This document shows, piece after piece, positions 9,745-19,092 of a stretch of DNA of 64,000 nucleotides. Positions within the stretch are counted from its first letter, which is position 1, and every line of letters begins with the position of its first letter. The position numbers and the translations under genes are program-made. The notes under the pieces are model-generated. The model made no database searches, was not told where the DNA came from, and was given only the letters and a program-made list of their open reading frames with translations. The DNA is from Marinobacter similis (lineage in GTDB: Bacteria; Pseudomonadota; Gammaproteobacteria; Pseudomonadales; Oleiphilaceae), in NCBI RefSeq assembly GCF_000830985.1, contig NZ_CP007151.1, forward strand, positions 930,001 to 994,000, read 5' to 3'.

Positions 9745-10500
9745 TTACATCTTGATGTCGTAGTTGAAGTACTTCTGCATGATGGTGTCGTAGGTACCAT
9801 CTTTCTTCAGTTTCTTCAGGGTAGCGTTTACCTTTGCGGCCAGATCCTTGTCACGCTGACGCATGGCAACACCTACGCCTTCACCCAGCTTGACCGGCTC
9901 GCCGACTTCCTTGAAGCCGTCTTTGCTCAGTACGGTCTGCTCGCCTACCGGGTAATCAACAAAAACCACGTCCAGGCGCTGGCCTTCGAGGTCCAGAACC
10001 ATGTCGTCGGCCGTGGTGTAACGCTTGATGGTTACGATGCCGCCCATGTTCTCGGTAACGAAGGTGTCCATGGTGGTGCCACGCTGAACGCCAACTACCT
10101 TGTCCTTCATGGCGTCCATGTCGGTGACGTCGGTGTTGAAAGCTTCAGGCGCGAACCAGCCACCCGGGGTGTTGTAGTACGGCTCGGAGAACAGTACCCG
10201 CTCGGCGCGCTCCGGGGTGATCGACATGGAAGACATAATGGCGTCGAATTTACGCGCCAGCAGGCCAGGAATCATGCCGTCCCAGGATTGAATAACGAAC
10301 TCGCAGTCCGCTTTCATCTCGGCACACATGGCTTCGGCCAACTCAACTTCGAAGCCGGTCAGCTCGCCATTCTCATCTTTATACTCGAACGGCTCGTAAG
10401 GCACGTCGAAGGCGATGCGGATTTCTCTCCAGTCTTTGGCCTGGACCGTTCCGGCCGCCAGGGCCAGGGCGCAACTCGCTGCAACAATCAGTTTTTTCAT
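9745..10500 (-). CDS. aotJ: Arginine/ornithine periplasmic binding protein
   Basis: A periplasmic solute-binding protein of family 3 (HisJ/ArtJ/AotJ). It has a cleavable Sec signal (MKKLIVAASCALALAAGTVQA, mature protein from KDWREIRIAF). The family 3 signature is near the mature N-terminus (FEYKDENGELTGFEVELAEA), and DAIMSSMSITPERAE follows. It has 251 residues and an intact frame. It lies between the ATPase and permease genes of the same minus-strand operon, as is common for a highly expressed binding protein. Arginine/ornithine specificity is inferred from astE in the same cluster, not from ligand residues. Confidence 0.9.
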   Translation of the reverse strand: MKKLIVAASCALALAAGTVQAKDWREIRIAFDVPYEPFEYKDENGELTGFEVELAEAMCAEMKADCEFVIQSWDGMIPGLLARKFDAIMSSMSITPERAERVLFSEPYYNTPGGWFAPEAFNTDVTDMDAMKDKVVGVQRGTTMDTFVTENMGGIVTIKRYTTADDMVLDLEGQRLDVVFVDYPVGEQTVLSKDGFKEVGEPVKLGEGVGVAMRQRDKDLAAKVNATLKKLKKDGTYDTIMQKYFNYDIKM

Positions 10501-10585
10501 GTGTTACTTCTCCAGTGATTTGCCTTTTCGGCTTATTTTTCATGGAAGCACTGCATCCAGTACGAACCCAAGATAGCACCCAGTG

Positions 10586-11356
10586 TCAGAAGTTGGGAGC
10601 AAGGAACTGCTTCATGCGTTCCGAGTCCGGGTTATCAAACACTTTTTCGGGCGTACCCTGTTCTTCAATCACGCCCTGATGCAAGAACAGGACCTGACTG
10701 GAAACATCCCTTGCGAACGCCATTTCGTGGGTGACCACGATCATGGTCCTGCCTTCCTCGGCCAGACTCTGCATAACTTTCAGAACTTCACCTACCAGTT
10801 CCGGATCCAGGGCTGAGGTGGGCTCATCGAACAGCATAACCTCAGGTTCCATGGCCAGGGCGCGGGCAATGGCAGCGCGCTGCTGCTGACCACCAGACAT
10901 CTGGGCCGGATAGTAATCCTTGCGCTCGTAGATGCCGACTTTCTGGAGGTAGGACTCGGCACGTTCGATGGCCTCTTTCTTTGGCACCTTCAACACGTTT
11001 ACCGGGGCTTCGATGATGTTTTCCAGCACGGTCATGTGAGACCACAGATTGAAGCCCTGGAACACCATGGAAAGTTTCGAGCGGATCTGTTCAACCTGCT
11101 TGTTATCAGCCGGAATACGCTCGCCCTTGCGGTTATTGGTGAACCGGATTGGGTCGCCGTGCACGATAATGTCGCCGGAGGTAGGCGTTTCCAGCAGGTT
11201 GATACAACGTAGAAAGGTGCTCTTGCCGGAGCCGGAACTGCCGATCAGGGAAACCACATCGCCTTTGCGGGTTTCCAGTGAAATACCCTTGAGCACTTCA
11301 TGCTTGTCGAAAGTCTTGTGAATATCCCTGCAGATCAAAGGCGATTTGTCCGCCAT
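10586..11356 (-). CDS. aotP: Arginine/ornithine ABC transporter ATP-binding protein
   Basis: The ATPase of the polar amino-acid importer and first gene of the cluster. Walker A is GSSGSGKST (about residue 37-45), the signature loop is [15 protein letters not shown], and Walker B is [14 protein letters not shown] followed by the H-loop VVTHEM. The length, 256 residues, matches HisP/AotP. GGGAGC lies 7 bp before the ATG. In Pseudomonas the aot operon has the ATPase last, followed by argR. Here the ATPase comes first and no argR is seen in the window. Confidence 0.9.
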   Translation of the reverse strand: MADKSPLICRDIHKTFDKHEVLKGISLETRKGDVVSLIGSSGSGKSTFLRCINLLETPTSGDIIVHGDPIRFTNNRKGERIPADNKQVEQIRSKLSMVFQGFNLWSHMTVLENIIEAPVNVLKVPKKEAIERAESYLQKVGIYERKDYYPAQMSGGQQQRAAIARALAMEPEVMLFDEPTSALDPELVGEVLKVMQSLAEEGRTMIVVTHEMAFARDVSSQVLFLHQGVIEEQGTPEKVFDNPDSERMKQFLAPNF

Positions 11357-11515
11357 TGGAAGCTCCCGAGGCTGTCAGTCAAAGGCGCATGTTTTACGGA
11401 CTGTGGCGGCGGAAATCAATACCTCTTAAAGAGGCTTTTCCGCTTTGTTAGCCGAAATCCAACACGCTGCTTTGTATGATGAATGTGTTTGCTGTACCGA
11501 CACGGTGTGCCTGCA

Positions 11516-12273
11516 TTATAGGTTCTGCTGTGAGCGTTGTGCAGCGCTCTCCGGGGGAACCGGCATCCGGATGACCTGGCTGCCATCCTTTTCCAATTCA
11601 CGCAGCGAGTCGCTGACAAATCGAACGTGAGCCATGGCAGCCTTCTGGGCCACCCCGGGCTTGCTAGAGATTATGGCTTCATAGAGTTGTCGATGCTGGC
11701 GCACGATCTTTTTCCGCATTTCCTGTCTTGGATTCAGGTTCGCCACCGAGGCCTGGACCGTCATCAGCATCATATTTTTGAGGCTGCTGAGCACATGGAC
11801 CAGTATCGGATTGTGGGATGCCTCTACGATTGCCAGATGAAAACTATGGTCTGACCGCGCGTTACTGAGCGGGTCAGTCTCTTCCAGGGCTCTGAATGCC
11901 TTGGTGATCCGATGCCGGTCTGCGCCATTAGCGCGCTGGGCCGCCAGGAATGCCGCCTGGCCCTCGAGCTGCTCGCGAACTTCTAACAAATCGTAAAGCG
12001 TGCGGGGGTGGCCTTCGAACAGGTGCATGAGCGGGCTGTGGTCGTCCACGGATTCTGATTGCGGAACCATGCTGGCAACGAACGAACCCTTGCCGTGTCG
12101 TGTCTCAATAACCCCACGGCCTTGCAGTTCATGCAGTGCCTCCCGAATGACAGCCCGGGACACGCCCAGTCGAGCAGCCAGCTGGCGTTCCGAAGGAATT
12201 TTCTGCTCCGGCGCCAGCCACCATCAAGAATGAGCCGCTCGAGTCGGTACGAAATTTCCTGGGAGATTGCCAT
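11516..12273 (-). CDS. glcC: GntR/FadR-family regulator, GlcC-like (one frameshift)
   Basis: The N-terminal winged helix (about residues 1-70, IPSERQLAARLGVSRAVIRE) is followed by an FCD effector domain. FCD metal/ligand histidines are visible in DHSFHLAIVEASHNP and AMAHVRFV. One base is missing near 12217 (restores LDGGLAPEQKIPSERQ), giving 252 residues. It is divergent from the TRAP-glcDEF genes, and two FadR-type palindromes lie between them, one only 20 bp from its own start. It therefore probably controls both directions and responds to glycolate or a related 2-hydroxy acid. LldR or PdhR-type roles are the alternative. Confidence 0.83.
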
Positions 12274-12293
12274 TCAGGTGCCTGTTTTGCTCG

Positions 12294-12306
12294 CTGGTCT
12301 GACCAG
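12294..12306. promoter_or_regulatory. FadR/GlcC-type operator 1
   Basis: CTGGTC-T-GACCAG is a perfect 13-bp palindrome that matches the TNGTNNNACNA pattern bound by FCD-type GntR regulators. It lies 20 bp upstream of the regulator start, where it would mediate autoregulation. Confidence 0.65.
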
Positions 12307-12410
12307 TGACTGTTGTCATAGTGGGTGATTCGGATCTTGGTAGATACGCCGCCAAGCCCTGTAAATATGGATGATTACAGCCAATTCGTCCATTTATGGC
12401 GCGGGAAAAA

Positions 12411-12423
12411 CTGGTCCGACCAG
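12411..12423. promoter_or_regulatory. FadR/GlcC-type operator 2
   Basis: CTGGTC-C-GACCAG is the same palindrome as operator 1 with one different centre base. It lies 117 bp centre to centre from it and 125 bp upstream of the dctP start. The location suits control of the TRAP-glycolate oxidase operon. Binding is inferred. Confidence 0.65.
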
Positions 12424-12547
12424 TGGGTTAACCGCTGGACTAAACCCGCATTGGCTACGAATATCTGTCTAATGTCGGTCGGTTAAATTTCGTCCAGCCG
12501 GCGTTGAGTCAGACGCTGATAACAACAAAACCAACGGAGACGTTTCG

Positions 12548-13675
12548 ATGATTTCGAAGAATAACATCCGAAATAGCTGTGACACTGGCGAGACCCCACC
12601 TCGCAGAAGTTTCCTTAAAACTGCCGCCATGGGCGTCGCTCTTGCTGGTACGATGCTGATGGGGGCTGGGCAGGCTCAGGCCGCAACCACGTGGAAGATT
12701 CAGTCCGTTTGGGACGCAGGCACCGTGGGTTACTCGTTGTTCGACGAGTGGTGCAAGAGTATTGAGGCGAAGTCAGGCGGAGAGCTGAAGTTCCAATGCT
12801 TCCCGGCCAAGGCTGTCGCTGCCGACAATAACTCACTGTTCGACTCTGTTCGTAACGGTGTTCTACAGGGTATGAATCCGTTCACCCTGTACTGGTCAGG
12901 GAAGATTCCTGCCTCTGTCTTCCTGTCTTCATATCCAGCCGGTCCTGATCAACCTCATCATTGGGACACCATGTTCTACTCCATGGGCATGCTGGAAAAG
13001 ACCCGGGAAATCTACAAGAAGTTCGGCCTGTTTTACGTTGGGCCCATCCAGCACGACGCCAACATCATTCACTCCAAGCAACCGGTTAACAGCCTCGAAG
13101 ATCTCAAAGGCATGAAGATTCGGGTCCCGGGCGGCATGGTCGCCGAGGTGTTCCAGCAGTTCGGAGTTTCCACCGTGAGTCTGCCGGGCTCAGATATCTT
13201 CCCTGCGCTTGAGAAGGGCACCATTGATGCAGCGGACTACGTAGGCCCTGCGGTTAACTACGAACTGGGCTTTTCCCAGGTGACCGACTACATCATCTTC
13301 GGACCTCCTGGCGTCATGTCTATCTACCAGCCGGTCGACCTGATGGACCTGACCGTCAGCCTGCGGGCCTGGAATTCCATCTCGCCTGAGCTACAGCAGT
13401 TGGTTGAGGATGAAGTGCGCATCTACTCCCAGAAGCACTACCTGGCTATCCAGGAGCGCAACATTGCGGCGATGGAGAAGTTCAAGGCAGAAGGCGACAC
13501 GGTTACGCGTCTGAGCCAGGAAGATCTGGAAGCCTGGCGTAAAGCGGCCATTCCCATCTGGTTCAACTGGGCAAACAAGAATGAGGACGCACGCGCCATT
13601 CTGGATATCCAGCTGAAGTACATGATGAACGACACGGTTGGTTACATTACCGAAGAAGACATCAAGGGCTTCTAA
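12548..13675 (+). CDS. dctP: TRAP transporter substrate-binding protein (DctP family)
   Basis: A periplasmic ligand-binding subunit of a tripartite ATP-independent transporter, 375 residues with an intact frame. The N-terminus has a twin-arginine motif (PRRSFLKTAAMG) followed by a hydrophobic stretch ending GQAQAA, so export by Tat is likely. The ligand-contact motif region LKGMKIRVPGGMVAEVF and the helix ALEKGTIDAADYVGP are typical of DctP/TAXI-like 2-oxo and hydroxy-acid binders. It begins the operon leading to glcDEF, so glycolate, lactate or a similar hydroxy acid is the probable substrate. A strong hairpin follows it and may set a higher level of this subunit than of the membrane parts. 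Confidence 0.88.
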   Translation: MISKNNIRNSCDTGETPPRRSFLKTAAMGVALAGTMLMGAGQAQAATTWKIQSVWDAGTVGYSLFDEWCKSIEAKSGGELKFQCFPAKAVAADNNSLFDSVRNGVLQGMNPFTLYWSGKIPASVFLSSYPAGPDQPHHWDTMFYSMGMLEKTREIYKKFGLFYVGPIQHDANIIHSKQPVNSLEDLKGMKIRVPGGMVAEVFQQFGVSTVSLPGSDIFPALEKGTIDAADYVGPAVNYELGFSQVTDYIIFGPPGVMSIYQPVDLMDLTVSLRAWNSISPELQQLVEDEVRIYSQKHYLAIQERNIAAMEKFKAEGDTVTRLSQEDLEAWRKAAIPIWFNWANKNEDARAILDIQLKYMMNDTVGYITEEDIKGF

Positions 13676-13703
13676 GTTCAAAAGCTCAAACAAAAACGAT
13701 AAT

Positions 13704-13750
13704 CGGGGAAGGCAGGGTTAGCCGACACAGGATTAACCCTCCCTTCCCCG
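13704..13750 (+). terminator. Intra-operon hairpin between dctP and dctQ
   Basis: A 17-bp stem with one C:C mismatch (cggggaag-g-c-agggtta paired with taaccct-c-c-cttccccg) and a 13-nt loop is followed by ctctttg. Position and strength suit a partial terminator or 3' mRNA-protecting structure, which would allow excess binding protein. Confidence 0.6.
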
Positions 13751-13774
13751 CTCTTTGATCTAGGTGGTAGCAAC

Positions 13775-14479
13775 ATGTCTGATCTGAGTGCATTTGGCTT
13801 TGTCTTGCCGCACTGGTTCTACTGGGGCTGGCTGGCGGTTATGCCACTGCTCATGATGGCTTGGGACAAGTGGAGCAGTAAGCGTGGCGGCGACGATGCC
13901 GAGCCCGAAAAAACGATTTCGGAGCTGCAATCTGAAGAAGATGATCCCCTGGCACACTTCGAATATGAGGGTAACTGGTTTACAAAAATTGTTGACTGGA
14001 TGTGTGAGAAATCAGGGCTGTTCGTGGCCTTCTGGACCATCAACGCAGTACTTTTCTATTTCTTCGAAGTGGTGATGCGGTACATCTTCAATATGCCAAC
14101 GATCTGGGTGCATGAAGCCAGCTTCCTGATCTTCGGCATGCAGTACATTCTCGCTGGCGCCTTCGCGCTGTTGCACGGCGCTCATGTCAGGGTCGACGTC
14201 GTCTACAACTTCCTTCCGGTACGCGGGCGTGTGGGCATGGATATCTTCACCTCCATGTTCTTCTTTATTTTTGCGGCTGTTCTGGCCACCACATCGTGGA
14301 CCTTCTTTCAGGACTCACTGATGATGAAAGAGACTACGGTCGAGACATGGGGAATCCAATATTACCCCGTGAAAGGCGTAATGTTCTTGGGCGCGATCCT
14401 GCTCTTGCTAGCCGGCTTCTCGAAGCTGCTTAAAGACATCGTTTTGTTTATCCGTCTCGGTCAGGAGCGCACAGCATGA
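13775..14479 (+). CDS. dctQ: TRAP transporter small membrane subunit (DctQ family)
   Basis: The four-helix small permease subunit. It has 234 residues, longer than typical DctQ (about 160-200), because an extra N-terminal helix and a charged linker (about residues 1-75) precede the conserved core. The core includes VVMRYIFNMPTIWVHEASFL, carrying the family Trp-Val/Thr-Glu motif. The start follows a weak Shine-Dalgarno (taggtgg). It overlaps the dctM start by 4 bp (ATGA). Extended DctQ subunits occur in TRAP systems for larger or hydroxylated carboxylates, but no substrate can be deduced from this. Confidence 0.88.
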   Translation: MSDLSAFGFVLPHWFYWGWLAVMPLLMMAWDKWSSKRGGDDAEPEKTISELQSEEDDPLAHFEYEGNWFTKIVDWMCEKSGLFVAFWTINAVLFYFFEVVMRYIFNMPTIWVHEASFLIFGMQYILAGAFALLHGAHVRVDVVYNFLPVRGRVGMDIFTSMFFFIFAAVLATTSWTFFQDSLMMKETTVETWGIQYYPVKGVMFLGAILLLLAGFSKLLKDIVLFIRLGQERTA

Positions 14480-16007
14480 GTACAACAACTGCAGCGCCAA
14501 GCAGCGGCATGGCCGGGAAGCTGGGCACATGGTTAATGATCATCGCCACCGTGGGTCTGGCGTTTGTCATCTGTGTTGAACTGATCAACATTCTGTTTTA
14601 CGACCCGTGGAGTGACGAGCGGTTCCTTTTCAAGCTTTCGGGCAGCCTGTCTGGCGTGGACATTGGCCCGCTGACCTACCTGATGTTCGGCTCTCTGGCA
14701 GTGGCTCTGATGATGGGCCTGCCACTGGCCTTTGTTACCGGCGGCCTGGGTGTCATGTTCATCTATCTGGTCGGTGATGCATGATGCTGAACATCGTGCC
14801 TGGCCGTATCTTCCCGTTGATGGCCAACCCGGACATCGCGGCGATTCCCCTGTTCATCTTCATGGCGTCGATGCTTGAGCGTGCCGGCCTGATCGAAGAA
14901 ATGTTCAGTGTGGTGTACAAGTGGATGGGTGGCATCAGCGGTGGTCTTGCGGCCGCAACGATTGTTGCTTCGACCATTCTGGCAGCGATGGTGGGTGTTA
15001 TCGGTGCCGCGGTCGTAACCATGGGCATCATCGCGCTGCCGGCCATGTTGAAACGGCACTATGATCACAAGATTGCGCTCGGTTCTATTATGGCGGGGGG
15101 AACACTGGGTATTCTCATACCACCGTCCATCCTGGCCATTCTGTACGCGGTGGTGGCGCAGCAGTCGGTGGGCGAGCTTTACCTGGGCTCGCTGTTGCCG
15201 GGGCTGATGCTCTCAGGTCTGTATCTGACTTATGTGCTGGTGCGCAGCTGGCTGAATCCGAAGCTGGGCCCACCGATCCCGATGGAAGACCGGATCAGTC
15301 TGAAAGAGAAGCTAAAGCTCCTGGGTAACCTGATCGCCCCCCTCGCCCTGGTCGGCCTGGTTCTGGGCCTGCTGTTTGGTGGTATTGCTACGCCGGTAGA
15401 AGCAGCGGGCATCGGCTCTTTCGGTGCCATCATCGTTGCGATGATGCACAAAAAGTTCTCAATTGCCGGTCTTCGCGAAGCGTCTGTGACCACAGCCAAA
15501 GCGTCCGCGATGGTCCTTTGGATCATGTTCGGTGCCTCGGTATTCGTTGGTTTTTATATCCTGCAGGGTGGTCAGCAGTTCGTGACCGATGCCATTCTGG
15601 GTACGGGGATGTCGGCTTACGGTATCCTGTTGTTGCTGATGGTGTTACTGGTCGTTCTGGGTATGTTCCTTGACTGGGTTGGTATCCTGTTGCTGGCAGT
15701 GCCCATCTTCATCCCGATCGTGAAAGCGCTGGAGTTCCCCGGCCTGTTCGGGTTCCCGCCGGTTGCTGGCGACGATGTGGTGCTCTGGTTTGGTGTGCTT
15801 TATCTGGTGAATATGCAGATGTCGTTCCTGAGCCCGCCGTTCGGCTACGCCCTGTTCTACATCCGTGGCGTTTGCCCGCCGGAAATCTCTATGGGTACCA
15901 TCTTCAAGTCGTCCCTGGTGTTTCTTGCGATTCAGGCGTTCGGACTGTTCATGTGTATTCTGATCCCGGGCATCGTCACTTGGCTGCCGGGACTGGTTTA
16001 CGGTTAA
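14476..16007 (+). CDS. dctM: TRAP transporter large membrane subunit (DctM family; one frameshift)
   Basis: The ion-coupled large permease subunit with about 12-13 membrane helices. The first part (102 codons, GPLTYLMFGSLAVALMMGLP) runs into a stop. The rest continues in the next frame from about 14781 (MLNIVPGRIFPLMANPDIAA). Adding one base (probably gca-ctg-atg) joins them into a 510-residue protein. The DctM signature lies in the stretch reading GTLGILIPPSILAILYAVVA. The first stop could be mistaken for a separate small gene, but its C-terminus is the start of the first conserved DctM helices. glcG follows 22 bp later. Confidence 0.88.
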
Positions 16008-16029
16008 TTTTCTAAAGGAGTAATTCGTT

Positions 16030-16455
16030 ATGTTGACTATTAATAGGCTGGATATTGCCGACGCCCGTATTTTGATTGAAGGCGCAGCGGAGAAGGCCCG
16101 TGAAATTGGAATTCCCATGTGCATCGCCATTGTGGACGAATCCGGCAATCTGATTGCCTTTGAGCGCATGGACGGTGGCAAGATCACCAGTGTCACCATT
16201 GCCCAGGACAAGGCCTTCACCGCGGCTGCCGCCAAAAAGGCGACCCACGACTACAACAAGGCCAACGTGCCTGGCAGTCTCGCCTTTGGTATCCACACCG
16301 AGGTTGGTGGACGCCTGAGCTCTGTGGGTGGTGGTTTGCCGGTGATTGTAAATGGTGAAGTGGTTGGTGGTATTGGCCTGAGTTCCGGCACGCCCCAGCA
16401 GGACATGGATTGTGCCCAGGCTGGCCTCGACCACTTTGAAACCAAACGCGGTTAA
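16030..16455 (+). CDS. glcG: GlcG/HbpS-family protein
   Basis: A 141-residue member of the GlcG/HbpS (DUF336) family, which is found in glycolate-utilisation operons and includes haem-binding proteins. The conserved core reads IPMCIAIVDESGNLIAFERM and ends with VNGEVVGGIGLSSGTPQQD. An AAAGGAG sequence lies 9 bp before the ATG. It has no signal peptide. It lies between the TRAP genes and glcD. Its role in glycolate oxidation is not established; a cofactor or substrate-binding accessory function is inferred from context. Confidence 0.87.
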   Translation: MLTINRLDIADARILIEGAAEKAREIGIPMCIAIVDESGNLIAFERMDGGKITSVTIAQDKAFTAAAAKKATHDYNKANVPGSLAFGIHTEVGGRLSSVGGGLPVIVNGEVVGGIGLSSGTPQQDMDCAQAGLDHFETKRG

Positions 16456-16547
16456 CCGCTGTCACAGCAGAACTGACGGGCTTCATGGCCTGTCAGTGAT
16501 CTCCGCCTCCGGGTGGAGCCCGAGGTGACACGAATTCAGAGAATGTT

Positions 16548-18020
16548 ATGACTACCAAGCCAACAGTCAGCAAAGCCGAGCTGGCGGAACAGTTCCGGTC
16601 GTTCATCGACCCGGACTACGTCATTACCGACAGCGAAACCATGAAGCCCTACGAGTGCGACGGTTTGTCAATGTACTGCGAGATGCCCTTGCTCGTGGTG
16701 CTTCCGGAAACCGTAGAGCAGGTGCAGCGGGTGATGCGCATCTGCAACGAACACAAGGTGCCCGTGGTCGCCCGCGGCGCAGGCACCGGGCTCAGTGCCG
16801 GTGCCATGCCCCATAAAGAGGGCGTGGTGCTGTCGCTGGCCAAGTTCAATCGCATCCTCGAGATCGATCCGCTGGCGCGAACGGCCCGGTTGCAGCCCGG
16901 CGTTCGCAACCTGGCAATCAGTGAGGAAGCGGGCCAGTACGGTCTGTATTACGGCCCCGACCCATCGTCCCAGATTGCCTGCACCATTGGCGGCAACGTG
17001 GCCGAGAACTCTGGCGGCGTGCATTGCCTGAAGTACGGTTTGACCGTGCACAACCTGCACAGCGTGGAGATGGTGACGGCCGAGGGTGATGTGGTCACCG
17101 TTGGCAGCGATGCGCTTGATGTCTGCGGCATGGATCTGCTGGCGTTGATGACCGGCTCGGAAGGGCTGCTTGGGGTAGTCACCGAAGTGAAGGTGAAACT
17201 GCTGCCCAAGCCGGAAGTGGCGCGGGTGGTTATGGCTGGCTTCGATAGCGTGCAGAACGGCGGTGATGCCGTGGGTGGCGTGATTTCCCACGGCATTATT
17301 CCGGGCGGCCTGGAAATGATGGATGGCCACGCCATTGTTGCAGCGGACGACTTCGCCAAGGCTGGCTACCCGCGCGAGGCCAAAGCGCTGTTGCTGTGCG
17401 AGGTAGACGGTACGGTTGAGGAAGTGGACGAGCACATCGCCCAGGCCGAGGAAGTATTCCGCAAGTTTGGTGCGACCTCGGTACGTACCTCTGAAAGCGA
17501 GGAAGAGCGAGCGCTGCTGTGGAAAGGTCGGAAGTCGGCGTTCCCGGCGGTGGGCCGGATCTCTCCGGACTACTACTGCATGGATGGCACTATTCCCCGG
17601 CGTGAGTTGGCCAATGTGCTGCTGCGGATGGAAGAGATGTCGGAAGAGTTTGGCCTGCGCGTGGCCAACGTGTTCCACGCCGGTGACGGTAACCTGCATC
17701 CGCTGATCCTGTTTGATTCAAATGTGCCGGGTGAGTTCGAGCGCACCGAGGCCTTTGGCAGCAGCATTCTACGACTCTGTGTTGAAGTCGGTGGCTGCAT
17801 CACTGGCGAGCACGGTGTGGGAGTGGAGAAAATCCGGCAGATGGCTGTGCAGTTTAATGACGACGAATTGCAGCAGTTCCATGATGTTAAAGCCGCTTTC
17901 GATCCGGCCGGGATCCTGAACCCGGGCAAGGGCGTGCCGGCCCTGAAATTCTGCCAGGAATACCGGTCCCTCGAGCACAAACAACACAAGCACGAACCTA
18001 CGGAAGCCGCCCATGGCTGA
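16548..18020 (+). CDS. glcD: Glycolate oxidase FAD-linked subunit GlcD
   Basis: An FAD-dependent subunit that oxidises glycolate to glyoxylate and passes electrons to the GlcEF partners. The PP-loop FAD-binding domain is in the first half (VVARGAGTGLSAGAMPHKEG, about residues 78-97; NVAENSGGVHCLKYG, about 150-165). The C-terminal FAD-oxidase domain has HAGDGNLHPLILFD and CITGEHGVGVEK. It has 490 residues and an intact frame. The end overlaps the glcE start by 8 bp. D-lactate dehydrogenase is the main alternative, but the glcD-E-F order and the adjacent glcG favour glycolate. Confidence 0.93.
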   Translation: MTTKPTVSKAELAEQFRSFIDPDYVITDSETMKPYECDGLSMYCEMPLLVVLPETVEQVQRVMRICNEHKVPVVARGAGTGLSAGAMPHKEGVVLSLAKFNRILEIDPLARTARLQPGVRNLAISEEAGQYGLYYGPDPSSQIACTIGGNVAENSGGVHCLKYGLTVHNLHSVEMVTAEGDVVTVGSDALDVCGMDLLALMTGSEGLLGVVTEVKVKLLPKPEVARVVMAGFDSVQNGGDAVGGVISHGIIPGGLEMMDGHAIVAADDFAKAGYPREAKALLLCEVDGTVEEVDEHIAQAEEVFRKFGATSVRTSESEEERALLWKGRKSAFPAVGRISPDYYCMDGTIPRRELANVLLRMEEMSEEFGLRVANVFHAGDGNLHPLILFDSNVPGEFERTEAFGSSILRLCVEVGGCITGEHGVGVEKIRQMAVQFNDDELQQFHDVKAAFDPAGILNPGKGVPALKFCQEYRSLEHKQHKHEPTEAAHG

Positions 18021-19079
18021 TATTTCCAAACAACTGACAGAACAGGTCATCGCTGCCCGCGACGGCGGGCACAAACTCAACATCGTTGGTGGCGGCACCA
18101 AGGCCTTTATGGGCCGGGCTGCGACCCGGACGCCGGCACCCTGAGCGTAGGCGAGCACAGCGGTATCGTTGAATATCACCCGGTTGAGCTGGTGTTGACC
18201 GTGCGCGCTGGCACACCGCTGAGCGAAATCGAGGCAGCACTGGCCGAGCATGGCCAGGCGCTGCACTTCGAGCCGCCGCGACTGGGCCCGGACGCCACTA
18301 TTGGCGGTACGCTGGCGACCAACCTGTCCGGCCCGGCCCGGCCGTGGACTGGCTCGGTGCGTGACCAGGTGCTGGGTGTTCGTCTGCTTAACGGCAAAGG
18401 TGAACACCTGCGCTTTGGTGGCCAGGTGATGAAAAACGTTGCCGGCTACGATGTCTCGCGGCTGCAGGCGGGTGCTATGGGAACCCTGGGCCTGATGACT
18501 GAGATCAGCCTCAAGGTGATGCCGAAGCCGGCCGCATCCATGACCCTGGTGCAGGATATGGCCATGGACGAAGTCATCCACTATATGAACAGCCGCTCGG
18601 CCGAACCCAAACCGATCACCGGCGCTTGTTGGGTGGACGGTAAGGTGTACCTGCGCCTGTCCGGTGCCAAGTCAGCCGTCGAAGCTACGGCCCAGAAATG
18701 GTCCGGTGAGGTACTGGAGCAGGGCGATGAGTTCTGGCAGCAGGTTCAGGATCTGAAGCACGAATTCTTTGCCGGGAACGATGTTCCACTCTGGCGTTTT
18801 TCAGTCGGCTCAACTGCGGCCACACCGCAGCTTGATGGTCACTGGTTCATCGATTGGGCCGGCGCCCAGCGCTGGTACCGTGGTGCCGGCGAACTCAGTG
18901 ACATGGAGCCGCTGGCCCGTGCCGCTGGCGGACAGGTCAGCCTGTTCCGGGGCGGCGACCGCCACGGCGAAGTCATGCACCACCAACCTGAGGCTCTGAA
19001 GGCGATTCAGCGTCGGGTAAAGAATTCGTTCGATCCGGATAACATTTTCAATCCCGGGCGTTTATACAGCTGGTTGTAA
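18013..19079 (+). CDS. glcE: Glycolate oxidase FAD-binding subunit GlcE (one frameshift)
   Basis: A partner flavoprotein with an N-terminal FAD-binding domain (LNIVGGGTKAFMG; LHFEPPRLGPDATIGGTLA) and a shortened C-terminal domain (RVKNSFDPDNIFNPGRLY). The start ATG at 18013 overlaps the end of glcD. A base is missing near 18123 (gcgaccc, probably gcggaccc). Without it translation stops at codon 44; with it the protein has 355 residues, normal for GlcE. glcF starts 13 bp after the stop. Translational coupling to glcD is likely from the overlap. Confidence 0.92.
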
Positions 19080-19092
19080 GAGCAGGAATACG

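Noticed and set aside
14476..14784. Separate small membrane gene before dctM
   Set aside because: Its last helices are the conserved start of DctM; a one-base loss at about 14781 explains the stop, so it was merged.
16668..17699. 343-codon minus-strand ORF opposite glcD
   Set aside because: It is antisense to an intact, well conserved glcD and has no recognisable motif.
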